Origin: Pandoraea apista
GTDB taxonomy: Bacteria > Pseudomonadota > Gammaproteobacteria > Burkholderiales > Burkholderiaceae
Direction of reading: 5' to 3'
DNA: 64,000 bases
Assembly: GCF_001465595.2 (NCBI RefSeq)
Contig: NZ_CP013481.2
Span: forward strand, 868,001 to 932,000
Shown: positions 8,306 through 17,105 of the stretch, in pieces
Layout of the letters: every line of letters begins with the position of its first letter
How positions within the stretch are numbered: the stretch's first letter is position 1
The notes under the pieces: generated by a model
Told to the model about the DNA's origin: nothing
The model's database searches: none
What the model saw: the letters and a program-made list of their open reading frames with translations, nothing else
Translations under genes and position numbers: made by a program

Positions 8306-9442
8306 TCAGTGAGTTACGGCGCGTGCCGCAGCCAGTCGGGCATAGGTCTCGAGCCATCGTGTGAGAACGGCATCGAGAGAGTAATGGGCGACGATGCGCT
8401 CGCGATTGGCGACACCGGTGGCGTAGCGCACGCTCGCGTCGGCGCGCAGTTGGCGAAGCAGGGCGCCGCCGAGTGCCTGCGCATCGCCTACAGGCACCAG
8501 CGCGTTGCCGGCGCCGCTGCCGATCAGTTCGCGCACCCCGCCGCAATCGGTCGACACCACGGGCAACCCGCTCGCCATCGCCTCGCCGACGACGAGCGGC
8601 AACCCCTCCCACGCTGACGACATGACGTACACATCTGCGGCACACATCCACTGTGCAACGTCGTTGCGACGCCCGAGCAACGTGATGGCGCCGGTGAGCC
8701 CGCGGGCGTCGATGCTTGCCTGAATCGTGTCGCGCAGCGGCCCGTCGCCTGCGATGAACAGGCGTGCCTCAGGCAATTCGCGGAGTACGTGGGCGAACGC
8801 GTCGACCAGTGTCGGATAGTCTTTGGCGTCGACCATCCGGCCGGCGGCGAAGACGATAGGCCCGTCGACGGGCAAATTCTCGGAAGCCCCGGATGGCGCT
8901 GCCTGAGCGGCGGCACGCCACTGCGTGCGCGTTTGCACGTCGGGCCGGTAACGTGTCGTATCGATGCCGTTGGGCATGCTCGCGATACGCGCGGCAGGCG
9001 CGGCGCGTTGTGCGACGAATGCCGCCACGGCGTCGTCGCTGACGTTAGTCGTAAGATCCGTCCACCGGTCGGTCAGCCGGTAGGCCAGCATCCGCAGACG
9101 TCCCCCTTCGTTACGGCTGTGGGCGCTCGTGACAAGCACCGGCATAGGCACAAACCAGCGCGCCACGCGTGCGAGCAGATTGGCATGCACCATGTGGGCG
9201 TGTACGACATCCGGCCGCCACGCGCGCAGATGCGAGACGAGCCTCCGCATGGCGCACGCGAGCGACCACGGCGTCTTGCCCGCTTTCAGTTCGATGAGCG
9301 TGAGTCGCGGCGACTCCGGCAGCGCGATTGCACAATTGCCGGTCAACGAGATCAACGCGACGTCATGACCGCGGGCGAGATCCGCCACCTGAGTTTCTGC
9401 GCCGCCCAGTTGCAGGCCGGTGACGAACAGGGCGATCCTCAT
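8306..9442 (-). CDS. GT4 family glycosyltransferase
   Basis: This is a 378-residue retaining glycosyltransferase of the GT-B fold. Visible landmarks are the N-terminal GLQLGGAETQVADLA loop, the HAHMVHAN acceptor motif, and in the donor domain FAAGRMVDAKDYPTLV, FIAGDGPLR and SSAWEGLPLVVGEAMASG with the paired glutamates. It probably extends the O-antigen or exopolysaccharide repeat unit in the cytoplasm. Its ATG overlaps the stop of the upstream glycosyltransferase in a four-base ATGA junction, so the two are translationally coupled. The donor and acceptor sugars are unknown. Confidence 0.87.
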   Translation of the reverse strand: MRIALFVTGLQLGGAETQVADLARGHDVALISLTGNCAIALPESPRLTLIELKAGKTPWSLACAMRRLVSHLRAWRPDVVHAHMVHANLLARVARWFVPMPVLVTSAHSRNEGGRLRMLAYRLTDRWTDLTTNVSDDAVAAFVAQRAAPAARIASMPNGIDTTRYRPDVQTRTQWRAAAQAAPSGASENLPVDGPIVFAAGRMVDAKDYPTLVDAFAHVLRELPEARLFIAGDGPLRDTIQASIDARGLTGAITLLGRRNDVAQWMCAADVYVMSSAWEGLPLVVGEAMASGLPVVSTDCGGVRELIGSGAGNALVPVGDAQALGGALLRQLRADASVRYATGVANRERIVAHYSLDAVLTRWLETYARLAAARAVTH

Positions 9443-10587
9443 CGTGTGCCCTCCGGTGCCGACGTGTCACCATTCCACAGGGCTTCCCAGCGCGCCGCGA
9501 TGGCATCGGGGCGGAAGTCCTGCGCATGCGCGTAGCCGGCCAGACCGAGCCTGCGGCGCAGCGACGCGTCGCCGATCAGCCGCACGAGCGCGCGAGCCAG
9601 CGCGTCGAGGTCGCCGTCGTTCACGACGAGACTGTCGACCTCGTCGTTCAAGAGCGCACGCGGCCCGGCGTCGGCCGCGTAAGCCACCACGGGAACCGCA
9701 TAGGCCTTCGCCTCGATGAGCACCAGCCCGAAACTCTCGCGTCGCGACGGCAGGCAGTAGATCGCCGCCTGTGCATAGTGCTGGGCAATGTCAGTCACGG
9801 CGGGCAGCACCTCGACGCTGTCGCCGACCCCCGCATCGCTCGCCTGCCGGCGCAGGGCATCGCGCAACGTCCCATCGCCCACGATCCGCACATGCCAGCC
9901 GGGAGCCTCTTGCGCGACGCGTGCCCACGCGTCGATCAACCGATCGAAGCCTTTCTCGGCAATGAGGCGTCCGACGGCCAGAATGCAGCGCGCGTCGTCA
10001 TGCGCCGGCGGTGAGTCGGGTATCGCGATACCGAGCGGATTGGGCAGTGCGACGAACTGCGCGCGAGCGTTCGGATGATGCTGCTGCCAGGCGGCGCGAT
10101 CGGCATCCGTTAGCACGACGACCGTGTGGCACCTGCGCGCCGCCAACGCTCGCGCCCAGCGGCGTGCACGTCGGCCGAGGTCGCTGGCATACGTGCTGTG
10201 TTCCCAGGCGATGCGTTGCAGCGACAGCCCCAGCGTGGCCGGCACCGTGTAAAGCGCGAGCATCGGATCGACGTCGATCATGACATCGATGTTGTGCTCG
10301 CGCACATAACGCCGCACCTGCCGCACGATGGACAAGTAGTGACGTTTGAAGGGCACCCGCTCGGCGAACATCGCGTGATGCCGGACCCCGGGTGTGAGCG
10401 GGAAGACCGGCGTGTGGCCCCACAGCGAGAGCACATGCACGCGATGGCCGCGTGCGGCGAGCGCATTCGCCAACGTTGCCGTGGCACGCTCGGCACCGGC
10501 GAACGCCGCGAGCGTGCCCGTGAACAGACAGACAGTGCGCAGTGCGGTAGCGTGAGGGGGATTCGGCATATTTTTCGGCGGCGTCAT
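9439..10587 (-). CDS. GT4 family glycosyltransferase
   Basis: I start this 382-residue protein at the ATG at 10587 (MTPPKNMPNP), four bases after the flippase stop. The frame is open further upstream but there overlaps the flippase gene. It has the GT4 landmarks FAGAERATATLANALAARG, DVMIDVDP, LAVGRLIAEKGFDRLI, RIVGDGTLR and LPSRRESFGLVLIEAKAYAV. The donor-site E-x7-E is conserved. Similar proteins transfer galactose or HexNAc in O-antigen and exopolysaccharide clusters. Tight spacing to genes on both sides places it in the middle of the polysaccharide operon. Confidence 0.87.
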   Translation of the reverse strand: MTPPKNMPNPPHATALRTVCLFTGTLAAFAGAERATATLANALAARGHRVHVLSLWGHTPVFPLTPGVRHHAMFAERVPFKRHYLSIVRQVRRYVREHNIDVMIDVDPMLALYTVPATLGLSLQRIAWEHSTYASDLGRRARRWARALAARRCHTVVVLTDADRAAWQQHHPNARAQFVALPNPLGIAIPDSPPAHDDARCILAVGRLIAEKGFDRLIDAWARVAQEAPGWHVRIVGDGTLRDALRRQASDAGVGDSVEVLPAVTDIAQHYAQAAIYCLPSRRESFGLVLIEAKAYAVPVVAYAADAGPRALLNDEVDSLVVNDGDLDALARALVRLIGDASLRRRLGLAGYAHAQDFRPDAIAARWEALWNGDTSAPEGTR

Positions 10588-10591
10588 GGCG

Positions 10592-11809
10592 TCAGTCCCG
10601 TCGAAGCAGCCAGACGCCGAGCACCAGCGCGGCCGCATAGCCCGCGCCGAAGCCAAGCGCCCCAGCCAGGGCGCCGAGATGCGGTGCGAGCCCGCGCACC
10701 ACGATGAATGCCACGACGGCCGCGCATAGCCATTTCGCGATGACCCAACGACCGGCACCGCGACGAATCAGCGTCAGGTTCAGGGCGGCATCGGCGAACA
10801 CGAGAATTCCCATGAGGGCAGACACGCGCAGAATCTGCGCCGACTCTGCGAACCCCGCACCGTAGATCAGATGCACGATCCAGGGGGCCAACAGCGCGAT
10901 CGGCACCGCCAGGCTCGCGCCGGCAGCCACCATCAGCCACACAGCCCGCACAGTATTGCGCTTCGCGGTGGCATTGTCGGCCGTCTGGAAGATCAGTTGC
11001 GGCGCCAGTGAATTCGCGATGATCGGCGCCACGAGCACGAAGTTCTCCGTGATCTGCATGGCAGCGGCGTAGGCGCCCAGTTCCGAGAGCGGAATGAGGG
11101 GCTTGAGCACGAGCTGGTCGATTCGCTTGAAGAGAATCATGAGCATCAGTCCGCCCCAGAACGTCATGCCGCTCGCGAGCAGATCGAGCAACAGCTTGCG
11201 TTGCCAGATCACAGGCGTGCTCGGCGAATGTGTCAGGTAATAGCGCACGAGCAGCGCGGCGGCCACGATGGCCTCGATGGCGTAGACGACCGCAAACGCG
11301 GCAACGCTTGCATGCGTGGCGAACAGCACGGCCACGAGCGCGAGCTTCACTCCCAGAGCGCACAGATTGGCGGTAACGCTCGGGCGGTTGAAGGTGCGGG
11401 CTTGCAGCCATGCGATCACAATGCCGAAGGGCTCGCGGAACCAGAGCGCCACGCCGAGCCACAGCGCAACGGCGACCAGATCGGACTCTGCGAAGCCGAC
11501 GATATAGACAGCGAGAATCGTATAAGCGACGGCAGCAGCAGCCAGCCGCAGCACGAAGGCGTGCGCGATGACCGTGCGTTGATCCGCCTCGGGCTTGCCG
11601 ACCAGACGTGGCACCACGACCTCGCTGCCGCACAGCAGCGTGAGAGAGGCGGCGAGGAACACGAGCGATTGCGCGTATTGAAACAGGCCGAACTGAGCGG
11701 CGCCGAGACTGCGGGCCAGAAGGCCGGAGACTGCGATGCCGCCGACGATCTGCGCGCCGCGCTCGGTCAGCATCCAGAGAATGTTGCGAATGATGGTGCG
11801 ATAGGGCAT
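10592..11809 (-). CDS. Wzx-like polysaccharide flippase (MOP superfamily)
   Basis: The protein has about 405 residues from the ATG at 11809 (MPYRTIIRNI), with roughly twelve predicted membrane segments and no long soluble domain. The start ILWMLTERGAQIVGGIAVSG and GAAQFGLFQYAQSL are typical of the MATE-like polysaccharide transporter family (Wzx/RfbX). It would move undecaprenyl-linked repeat units across the inner membrane. It is the first gene of the minus-strand cluster that also contains three glycosyltransferases and two initiating transferases. No Wzy polymerase or O-antigen ligase is visible in the window, so those steps must be encoded elsewhere. Confidence 0.85.
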   Translation of the reverse strand: MPYRTIIRNILWMLTERGAQIVGGIAVSGLLARSLGAAQFGLFQYAQSLVFLAASLTLLCGSEVVVPRLVGKPEADQRTVIAHAFVLRLAAAAVAYTILAVYIVGFAESDLVAVALWLGVALWFREPFGIVIAWLQARTFNRPSVTANLCALGVKLALVAVLFATHASVAAFAVVYAIEAIVAAALLVRYYLTHSPSTPVIWQRKLLLDLLASGMTFWGGLMLMILFKRIDQLVLKPLIPLSELGAYAAAMQITENFVLVAPIIANSLAPQLIFQTADNATAKRNTVRAVWLMVAAGASLAVPIALLAPWIVHLIYGAGFAESAQILRVSALMGILVFADAALNLTLIRRGAGRWVIAKWLCAAVVAFIVVRGLAPHLGALAGALGFGAGYAAALVLGVWLLRRD

Positions 11810-11841
11810 GTGGCGCTCGCGCGGCTCACTCGTTCTCGAAA

Positions 11842-11869
11842 TAAGCAAAACCGGCCTTGCGAGGCCGGT
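11842..11869 (-). terminator. Hairpin with short U tract in the leader of the polysaccharide operon (possible attenuator)
   Basis: On the minus strand ACCGGCCT pairs with AGGCCGGT around a four-base loop (11850-11869), followed by TTTT and then GCTTATTTC. It lies about 35 bases upstream of the flippase start, inside the probable leader, rather than at the end of a gene. It may attenuate operon transcription or terminate readthrough from farther right. Confidence 0.5.
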
Positions 11870-11967
11870 GCAGGTGGACTTCATGCGCTTGTCATGTCGC
11901 GCGGCTATGGATGGTAGGCCATGACTGACAAGGGTTTCGGGGCGCGCCGCGGTGCAGCGAAGTCCCG

Positions 11968-11973
11968 TATAAT
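11968..11973 (+). promoter_or_regulatory. Candidate -10 element upstream of phosphomannomutase
   Basis: TATAAT is present in an unusually AT-rich stretch of this GC-rich intergenic region (CCCGTATAATTTTAACG). No good -35 hexamer lies 16-18 bases upstream, so only the -10 is supported. The 5' leader to the ATG at 12162 would be about 180 bases. The remainder of the 11870-12161 gap shows nothing else I can name. Confidence 0.4.
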
Positions 11974-12161
11974 TTTAACGTAATGCAGCCGTTCCCGGCC
12001 GGGCTTCCTGCCGGGATTTGACGTTTGCGGTGCGGCCGGCATATCCGTCGCGGCCCGGGCGCTCGCAGCCGCGGCCCCGTCGCGGGGTCGTGCAGGCTAC
12101 CTGCCAGGTCCATCCGCAACGGACGCTGATTTCTCCCCTCGTTTCCGAGAGACGCTTTCCC

Positions 12162-13559
12162 ATGACGCAAACCACGCAAGTTTCGCCTGCGATTTTCAAG
12201 GCATATGACATTCGCGGCATCGTCGGCAAAACACTGGATGCCAACGTTGCGAACCTGATCGGCCGTGCGTTCGGCACCGCGCTGCGTCGCGAAGGCGGCA
12301 ATGCCGTCGTCGTTGGCCGCGACGGCCGCCTGTCCGGCCCCGAACTGATCGGTGCCCTCTCCGATGGCCTGCGCGCCTCAGGGGTCGACGTGGTCGATAT
12401 CGGCGTCGTTGTCACGCCGATGGTGTATTTCGCGACCAACGTTACGCTGCATGGCCGGGTAGTCGACTCCGGCATCATGGTCACGGGCAGCCACAATCCG
12501 CCCGACTACAACGGTTTCAAGATGGTGCTGCGCGGCCGGGCGATTTACGGCGACGCGATTCAGGGCCTGGCGAAGCTGATCGAACAGCAGGACTTCGAAA
12601 CGGGGCAGGGCACGTATACGGCCGACGAGATCGGCGAGTCGTACCGCGCGCGCATCACGGGCGACGTGCATCTGGCGCGGCCGATGAAGATTGCCGTGGA
12701 TTGCGGCAACGGTGTGGCGGGCGCTTACGCTCCGGCGCTGTTCCACGCGCTCGGCTGCGATGTCGTCGAACTGTTCTGCGACGTGGATGGCACGTTCCCG
12801 AACCACCATCCGGACCCGGCGCACCCCGAAAACCTTCAGGACCTGATCAGGACGCTGCAAACGACCGATGCCGAAATCGGTCTCGCGTTCGATGGCGACG
12901 GGGATCGTCTCGGCGTGGTCACCAAGGACGGCCAGATCATTTATCCGGATCGTCAGTTGATGCTCTTTGCCGCCGAGGTACTGAGCCGCAACCCGGGCGA
13001 GAAGATCATTTACGACGTGAAGTGCACGCGTAACCTCGCGCACTGGGTGCGCGAACATGGCGGCGAGCCGCTGATGTGGAAGACGGGCCACTCGCTGGTC
13101 AAGGCCAAGCTCAAGGAAACGGGCGCACCGCTCGCCGGCGAGATGAGCGGCCACGTGTTCTTCAAGGATCGCTGGTACGGTTTCGACGACGGCCTTTACA
13201 CGGGCGCACGTCTGCTTGAAATCCTGTCGAAAGCGGCCGATCCGAGCGCCGTGCTCAACGCGTTGCCGAATTCGATTTCGACGCCCGAGTTGCAGATTCC
13301 GTTGGCCGAGGGCGAGAATTTCGCCTTGATCGACAAGCTGCGCGAAACCGCCAATTTCGACGGCGCGCAGGACATCATCAAGATCGACGGCGTGCGTGTC
13401 GAATATCCGGATGGTTTCGGTCTGGCCCGCTCTTCGAATACCACGCCCGTGGTCGTGCTGCGTTTCGAGGCCGATAGCGAAGCCGCGATCAAGCGCATTC
13501 AGAACGACTTCCGCCGTGCCATTCTGGCGGTCAAGCCCGACGCAAAGCTGCCGTTCTGA
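12162..13559 (+). CDS. manB: Phosphomannomutase/phosphoglucomutase
   Basis: The product (465 residues from the ATG at 12162) interconverts the 1- and 6-phosphates of mannose or glucose, supplying GDP-mannose and other nucleotide sugars for LPS and exopolysaccharide. The four alpha-phosphohexomutase landmarks are intact: VTGSHNPPDYNGFKM with the phosphoserine near residue 108, the metal loop AFDGDGDRLG near 245, the sugar-binding GEMSGHVFFKDRW near 330, and the C-terminal phosphate-binding RSSNTTPVVVLRFEA. The frame is open for 48 codons upstream, but that segment is not conserved-looking. The gene is divergent from the polysaccharide operon it probably serves. AlgC-like dual specificity is likely. 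Confidence 0.92.
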   Translation: MTQTTQVSPAIFKAYDIRGIVGKTLDANVANLIGRAFGTALRREGGNAVVVGRDGRLSGPELIGALSDGLRASGVDVVDIGVVVTPMVYFATNVTLHGRVVDSGIMVTGSHNPPDYNGFKMVLRGRAIYGDAIQGLAKLIEQQDFETGQGTYTADEIGESYRARITGDVHLARPMKIAVDCGNGVAGAYAPALFHALGCDVVELFCDVDGTFPNHHPDPAHPENLQDLIRTLQTTDAEIGLAFDGDGDRLGVVTKDGQIIYPDRQLMLFAAEVLSRNPGEKIIYDVKCTRNLAHWVREHGGEPLMWKTGHSLVKAKLKETGAPLAGEMSGHVFFKDRWYGFDDGLYTGARLLEILSKAADPSAVLNALPNSISTPELQIPLAEGENFALIDKLRETANFDGAQDIIKIDGVRVEYPDGFGLARSSNTTPVVVLRFEADSEAAIKRIQNDFRRAILAVKPDAKLPF

Positions 13560-13746
13560 CGTGAGGCCGGGGCAACCCGGCCGCTGCGGCACCCTCGGCA
13601 CCGCGTGGCGCAAGCCCGTAGCCGAGCGCAGTGCCCTGTAAGGGGGCCGTGGCGAGAACGCGCTCAGGAAAGATGTCCGGCGGGCCGGGTCGGGGTAAAA
13701 TCGCGGTTTTGCTCACGAGGCCCGGCCGAACCGCCGGAGCGTTCGG

Positions 13747-14760
13747 TTGCAGGTTCTGATCGTTAAAGTCTCGTCGCTCGGCGACGTCGTCCATAACATG
13801 CCCGTGGTGCAGGACATTCTGCGCCGGTATCCCGACGCCCAGATCGACTGGGTGGTGGAAGAGGGCTTCGTCGACCTCGTCAAACTCGTGCGCGGTGTGC
13901 GCCGGGTCATCCCCTTCGCGCTGCGCCGCTGGCGCAAGAAACCCTTCGCCGCGCGCACCTGGCAGGAAATCGGCACATTCCGCCGTGCGCTGCGCGAAAC
14001 CCCCTACGACTACGTGATTGACACCCAGGGGCTGGTCAAGACCGGCTGGATTGCACGTACGGCGCGTGGCGCGGTATGGGGACTGGGCAATCGGACCGAG
14101 GGAGCCAGCTACGAGTGGCCGGTGCGCTATCTGTACCGTCACATGGTGCGTATCGAACCGCATACTCATGTGGTAACGCGCTCACGGCTGCTGGTTGCCG
14201 GGGCGATGGGATTCAAGGTGCCGGACGAGATCGACTTCGGCATCGCCACCGAACGGGCAGATCACAGCCAGTGTCCGGACCGTCCCTATGCCGTGTTCGT
14301 GCACGCAACGTCGCGCGACGACAAGACGTGGCCGGAAGGCAACTGGATTGCGCTGGGGCGGGATCTGGCCGCGCAGGGTTTCCTGATCGTGTTGCCATGG
14401 GGCAGCGCAGGCGAGCACGCGGTTTCGGTGCGGCTGGCCGAGGCGCTGGGGAAAGATGCCTGGGTGCCGCCGAAGATGAACCTGTCTCAGGTGGTCGGTC
14501 TGATCGATCGCGGCGCGATCACGGTGGGTGTGGATACCGGTTTGGTACATATTGCCGCAGCGCTGAACCGTCCTACCATCGAGCTATACAATTTCAGCAC
14601 CGCGTGGCGCACCGGTGGATTCTGGTCGCCGCGCATCATCAATCTTGGCGACGCCGAACATAAGCCAACGCTCGCACAAGTGCGCGACGCCGTGCGCCAG
14701 CTCGCACCGGCGCCTGTGGCGAGTGGCGACGTCGTGTCCGGGGAGGACAGAAGCGCATGA
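13747..14760 (+). CDS. waaC: Lipopolysaccharide heptosyltransferase I
   Basis: WaaC transfers the first L-glycero-D-manno-heptose onto the Kdo of lipid A. The 337-residue protein shows GT9 family features: VLIVKVSSLGDVVHNMPVV at the N-terminus, VIDTQGLVKTGWIA, and the donor-binding VGVDTGLVHIAAALNRPTI plus STAWRTGGFWSP near the end. The start appears to be TTG at 13747, giving MQVLIVKVSS, since no ATG or GTG lies close upstream in frame. Its final codons overlap the start of the Kdo hydroxylase gene in an ATGA junction. This makes a waaC-kdoO-waaA operon. Confidence 0.93.
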   Translation: MQVLIVKVSSLGDVVHNMPVVQDILRRYPDAQIDWVVEEGFVDLVKLVRGVRRVIPFALRRWRKKPFAARTWQEIGTFRRALRETPYDYVIDTQGLVKTGWIARTARGAVWGLGNRTEGASYEWPVRYLYRHMVRIEPHTHVVTRSRLLVAGAMGFKVPDEIDFGIATERADHSQCPDRPYAVFVHATSRDDKTWPEGNWIALGRDLAAQGFLIVLPWGSAGEHAVSVRLAEALGKDAWVPPKMNLSQVVGLIDRGAITVGVDTGLVHIAAALNRPTIELYNFSTAWRTGGFWSPRIINLGDAEHKPTLAQVRDAVRQLAPAPVASGDVVSGEDRSA

Positions 14761-15671
14761 GCGAAATGAGCGAAATGAGTGCAACGATCGCAAGCAACCA
14801 GATCGTCACCGTCGAATCCGGCAACTGGCAGGGCGCAGAACTGTCGATACCGCGTGAAGCGCTGGTGGCCGATGTCGAAGCGGGCAAGGTGCTTTACTTC
14901 CCGCATCTGGCCTTCGGTATCGATGCCGGGGAGCAGCGTTTGCTCGATCCCGCGATTGCCGATCCCAAGCGCAAAAACATCAGCCTCGACCCGAAGACCG
15001 ACGTGCTCGTCGGTGTCGCTGCCGACGACGCCACGCAGCGCGCTGTGCACGCGCTGGTCAAGCGCTACTACACGCAGGCGTGCAGTCTGATCGATGGCCT
15101 GCTGCCCGAGTATCGCGGCAAGCTGCGCGCAGCACCCACGAGCCTGCGTCTGCATCAGGTCGAGACACGCCAGACGTCGTGGCGCAAGGACGATAGCCGC
15201 CTGCACGTCGACGCCTTCCCCTCGCGCCCGAACTATGGCGAGCGCATTCTGCGCGTGTTCACCAACATCAACCCGGCGGGGCAGCCGCGCGTGTGGCGCG
15301 TGGGCGAGCCGTTCGAAGATGTGGCCAGGCGCTTTCTGCCGAAGGTGCCGAAGCAATGGCCGGGCTCTGCATGGTTGCAGAACGCCGTGGGGATCACCAA
15401 GCGACCGCGCAGCGCCTACGACCACATCATGCTGCATCTGCACGACGGCATGAAAGCCGACATGAACTATCAGCGCGACGCCGATCAGCAGACCATGCCG
15501 TTCCCGCCGGGCAGCGTGTGGGTCTGCTTCTCCGATCAGACATCGCACGCGGTGATGTCGGGACAGTTCATGATGGAACAGACGTTCTTCCTGCCCGCCG
15601 AAGCCATGGTGCACCCCGAGTGCTCGCCGCTGGCAGTGTTGCAACGTCTCACGCATCGCGCGCTGATCTGA
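14757..15671 (+). CDS. kdoO: Kdo 3-hydroxylase (Fe(II)/2-oxoglutarate-dependent)
   Basis: KdoO-type dioxygenases convert the outer Kdo of lipid A-Kdo2 to D-glycero-D-talo-oct-2-ulosonic acid (Ko), known in Burkholderia and Yersinia. This 304-residue protein contains RLHVDAFPSRP, with the HxD iron ligands near residue 151, and a later DQTSHAVMSGQF segment that supplies the distal His. It has no signal peptide and no membrane segment. Its position between heptosyltransferase I and the Kdo transferase, overlapping waaC by four bases and abutting waaA with no gap, supports the role in inner-core modification. Confidence 0.85.
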   Translation: MSEMSEMSATIASNQIVTVESGNWQGAELSIPREALVADVEAGKVLYFPHLAFGIDAGEQRLLDPAIADPKRKNISLDPKTDVLVGVAADDATQRAVHALVKRYYTQACSLIDGLLPEYRGKLRAAPTSLRLHQVETRQTSWRKDDSRLHVDAFPSRPNYGERILRVFTNINPAGQPRVWRVGEPFEDVARRFLPKVPKQWPGSAWLQNAVGITKRPRSAYDHIMLHLHDGMKADMNYQRDADQQTMPFPPGSVWVCFSDQTSHAVMSGQFMMEQTFFLPAEAMVHPECSPLAVLQRLTHRALI

Positions 15672-16982
15672 ATGGTGCTGCGTCTCGTCTATCGCGCGCT
15701 CTGGTGGATCGTGGCCCCGCTGGCGGTGATTCGCCTATGGTGGCGCGGCCGCTTCGAACCCGGTTATCGCCGTCACATCGGCGAGCGCTTCGGGTTCTAC
15801 GATTCGCCGCCTTACACCGGCCGCCCGCTGATCTGGGTGCACGCCGTCTCCGTCGGCGAGACCCGCGCCGCGCAGCCACTGATCGATGCACTGCTCGAGC
15901 GTTATCCGTCTCACGGCATTTTGCTCACGCATATGACGCCAACCGGGCGTGCCACCGGTGAAAACCTGTTCGGCGATCGTGTGCTTCGCAGCTATTTGCC
16001 TTACGACATGGTCGGGCCGATTCGGCGATTCCTGAAGCAGTGGCGACCGAGCGTCGGTGTGGTGATGGAAACGGAAGTCTGGCCGAACCTGATCTTCACT
16101 TGCCGTGAAAATGGCGTGCCGCTGGTGCTGACCAACGCGCGAATGTCGGCGCGCTCCTTCCGGCGTGCCGCGCGCTTTGGCGACGCAGCCAAGCCCGTCT
16201 TCGGCGGCTTCAGCCGTGTGTTCGCGCAAAGCGATGCCGACGCCGAACGCCTTCGCATGCTCGGGGCGAACGACGTCGACGTGATGGGCAATCTGAAGTT
16301 CGACATGACACCGCCGCCCGCGCTGCTGGCGCTGGGCGCGCGTTGGCGCGAGCGTTTCGGCGATCGTAAAGTCTGGCTGGCCGCGAGTACCCGCGACGGC
16401 GAGGAAGCGCTCGTGCTTCAGGCCCGCGCGATGCTCGCGGCAGCTTCGGACGTGGGGCGGCGCTCGTTACTGGTGCTCGTGCCACGTCATCCGCAGCGCT
16501 TCGACGAAGTGGCGGCGATGCTCGACAAGGTGCGCCTCAACTATGTTCGCCGCAGCGCATGGCCTGACGGCGATACGCCTCTGCCTGCCGACATCGACGT
16601 TGTGCTTGGTGATTCGATGGGCGAGATGGCCGCCTATTTCGCCGCCGCCGACATCGCCTTCATCGGTGGGAGTTTGTTGCCGCTGGGGGGGCAGAACCTG
16701 ATCGAAGCTTGTGCGGCCGGTACCCCTGTCGTCTTCGGTCCGCACATGTTCAACTTCACGCAGGCCAGCGAAAACGCGCTGACGGCGGGGGCGGCTCGGC
16801 GGGTCAGCGATGCAGGCGAACTCGCCACGGCGCTGGCCGATCTGTTGCTCAACGACGACCGGCGGCTTGCGATGCGCACGGCAGCCATGCTGTTCGCGAA
16901 GCAGCATCAAGGGGCGACGGCACGCACGGTTGCCGCGCTGGGGCGTTGGCTCGACGCAGGCGTCGTGGCTTCGCAAGACTGA
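15672..16982 (+). CDS. waaA: 3-deoxy-D-manno-octulosonic acid (Kdo) transferase
   Basis: WaaA adds Kdo residues from CMP-Kdo to lipid IVA at the inner face of the membrane. The 436-residue protein starts with a membrane anchor (LVYRALWWIVAPLAVIRLWW) and then the family motifs RHIGERFGFY, WVHAVSVGETRAAQPLI, LLTHMTPTGRATGE, VVMETEVWPNL and FIGGSLLPLGGQNLIEA, with the catalytic Glu in the GETRA block. The ATG directly follows the TGA of kdoO. A bidirectional terminator follows at 17024. Confidence 0.95.
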   Translation: MVLRLVYRALWWIVAPLAVIRLWWRGRFEPGYRRHIGERFGFYDSPPYTGRPLIWVHAVSVGETRAAQPLIDALLERYPSHGILLTHMTPTGRATGENLFGDRVLRSYLPYDMVGPIRRFLKQWRPSVGVVMETEVWPNLIFTCRENGVPLVLTNARMSARSFRRAARFGDAAKPVFGGFSRVFAQSDADAERLRMLGANDVDVMGNLKFDMTPPPALLALGARWRERFGDRKVWLAASTRDGEEALVLQARAMLAAASDVGRRSLLVLVPRHPQRFDEVAAMLDKVRLNYVRRSAWPDGDTPLPADIDVVLGDSMGEMAAYFAAADIAFIGGSLLPLGGQNLIEACAAGTPVVFGPHMFNFTQASENALTAGAARRVSDAGELATALADLLLNDDRRLAMRTAAMLFAKQHQGATARTVAALGRWLDAGVVASQD

Positions 16983-17023
16983 CCTCGCGTTGCCGCCCAA
17001 GAGCGGTTACCTGTGCCAGGAAA

Positions 17024-17065
17024 CAAAATGCCTCGCATGCCGAACTGGCCATGCGAGGCATTTTG
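17024..17065. terminator. Bidirectional terminator between waaA and tolC
   Basis: A perfect 16-base inverted repeat, CAAAATGCCTCGCATG (17024-17039) and CATGCGAGGCATTTTG (17050-17065), surrounds a ten-base loop. The A and T ends allow function in both directions, and the site separates the convergent waaA and tolC genes. Confidence 0.93.
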
Positions 17066-17105
17066 CTATGGGCTTCTGGGCAATCTCTGCGCCCCGTCAG
17101 CCTGA

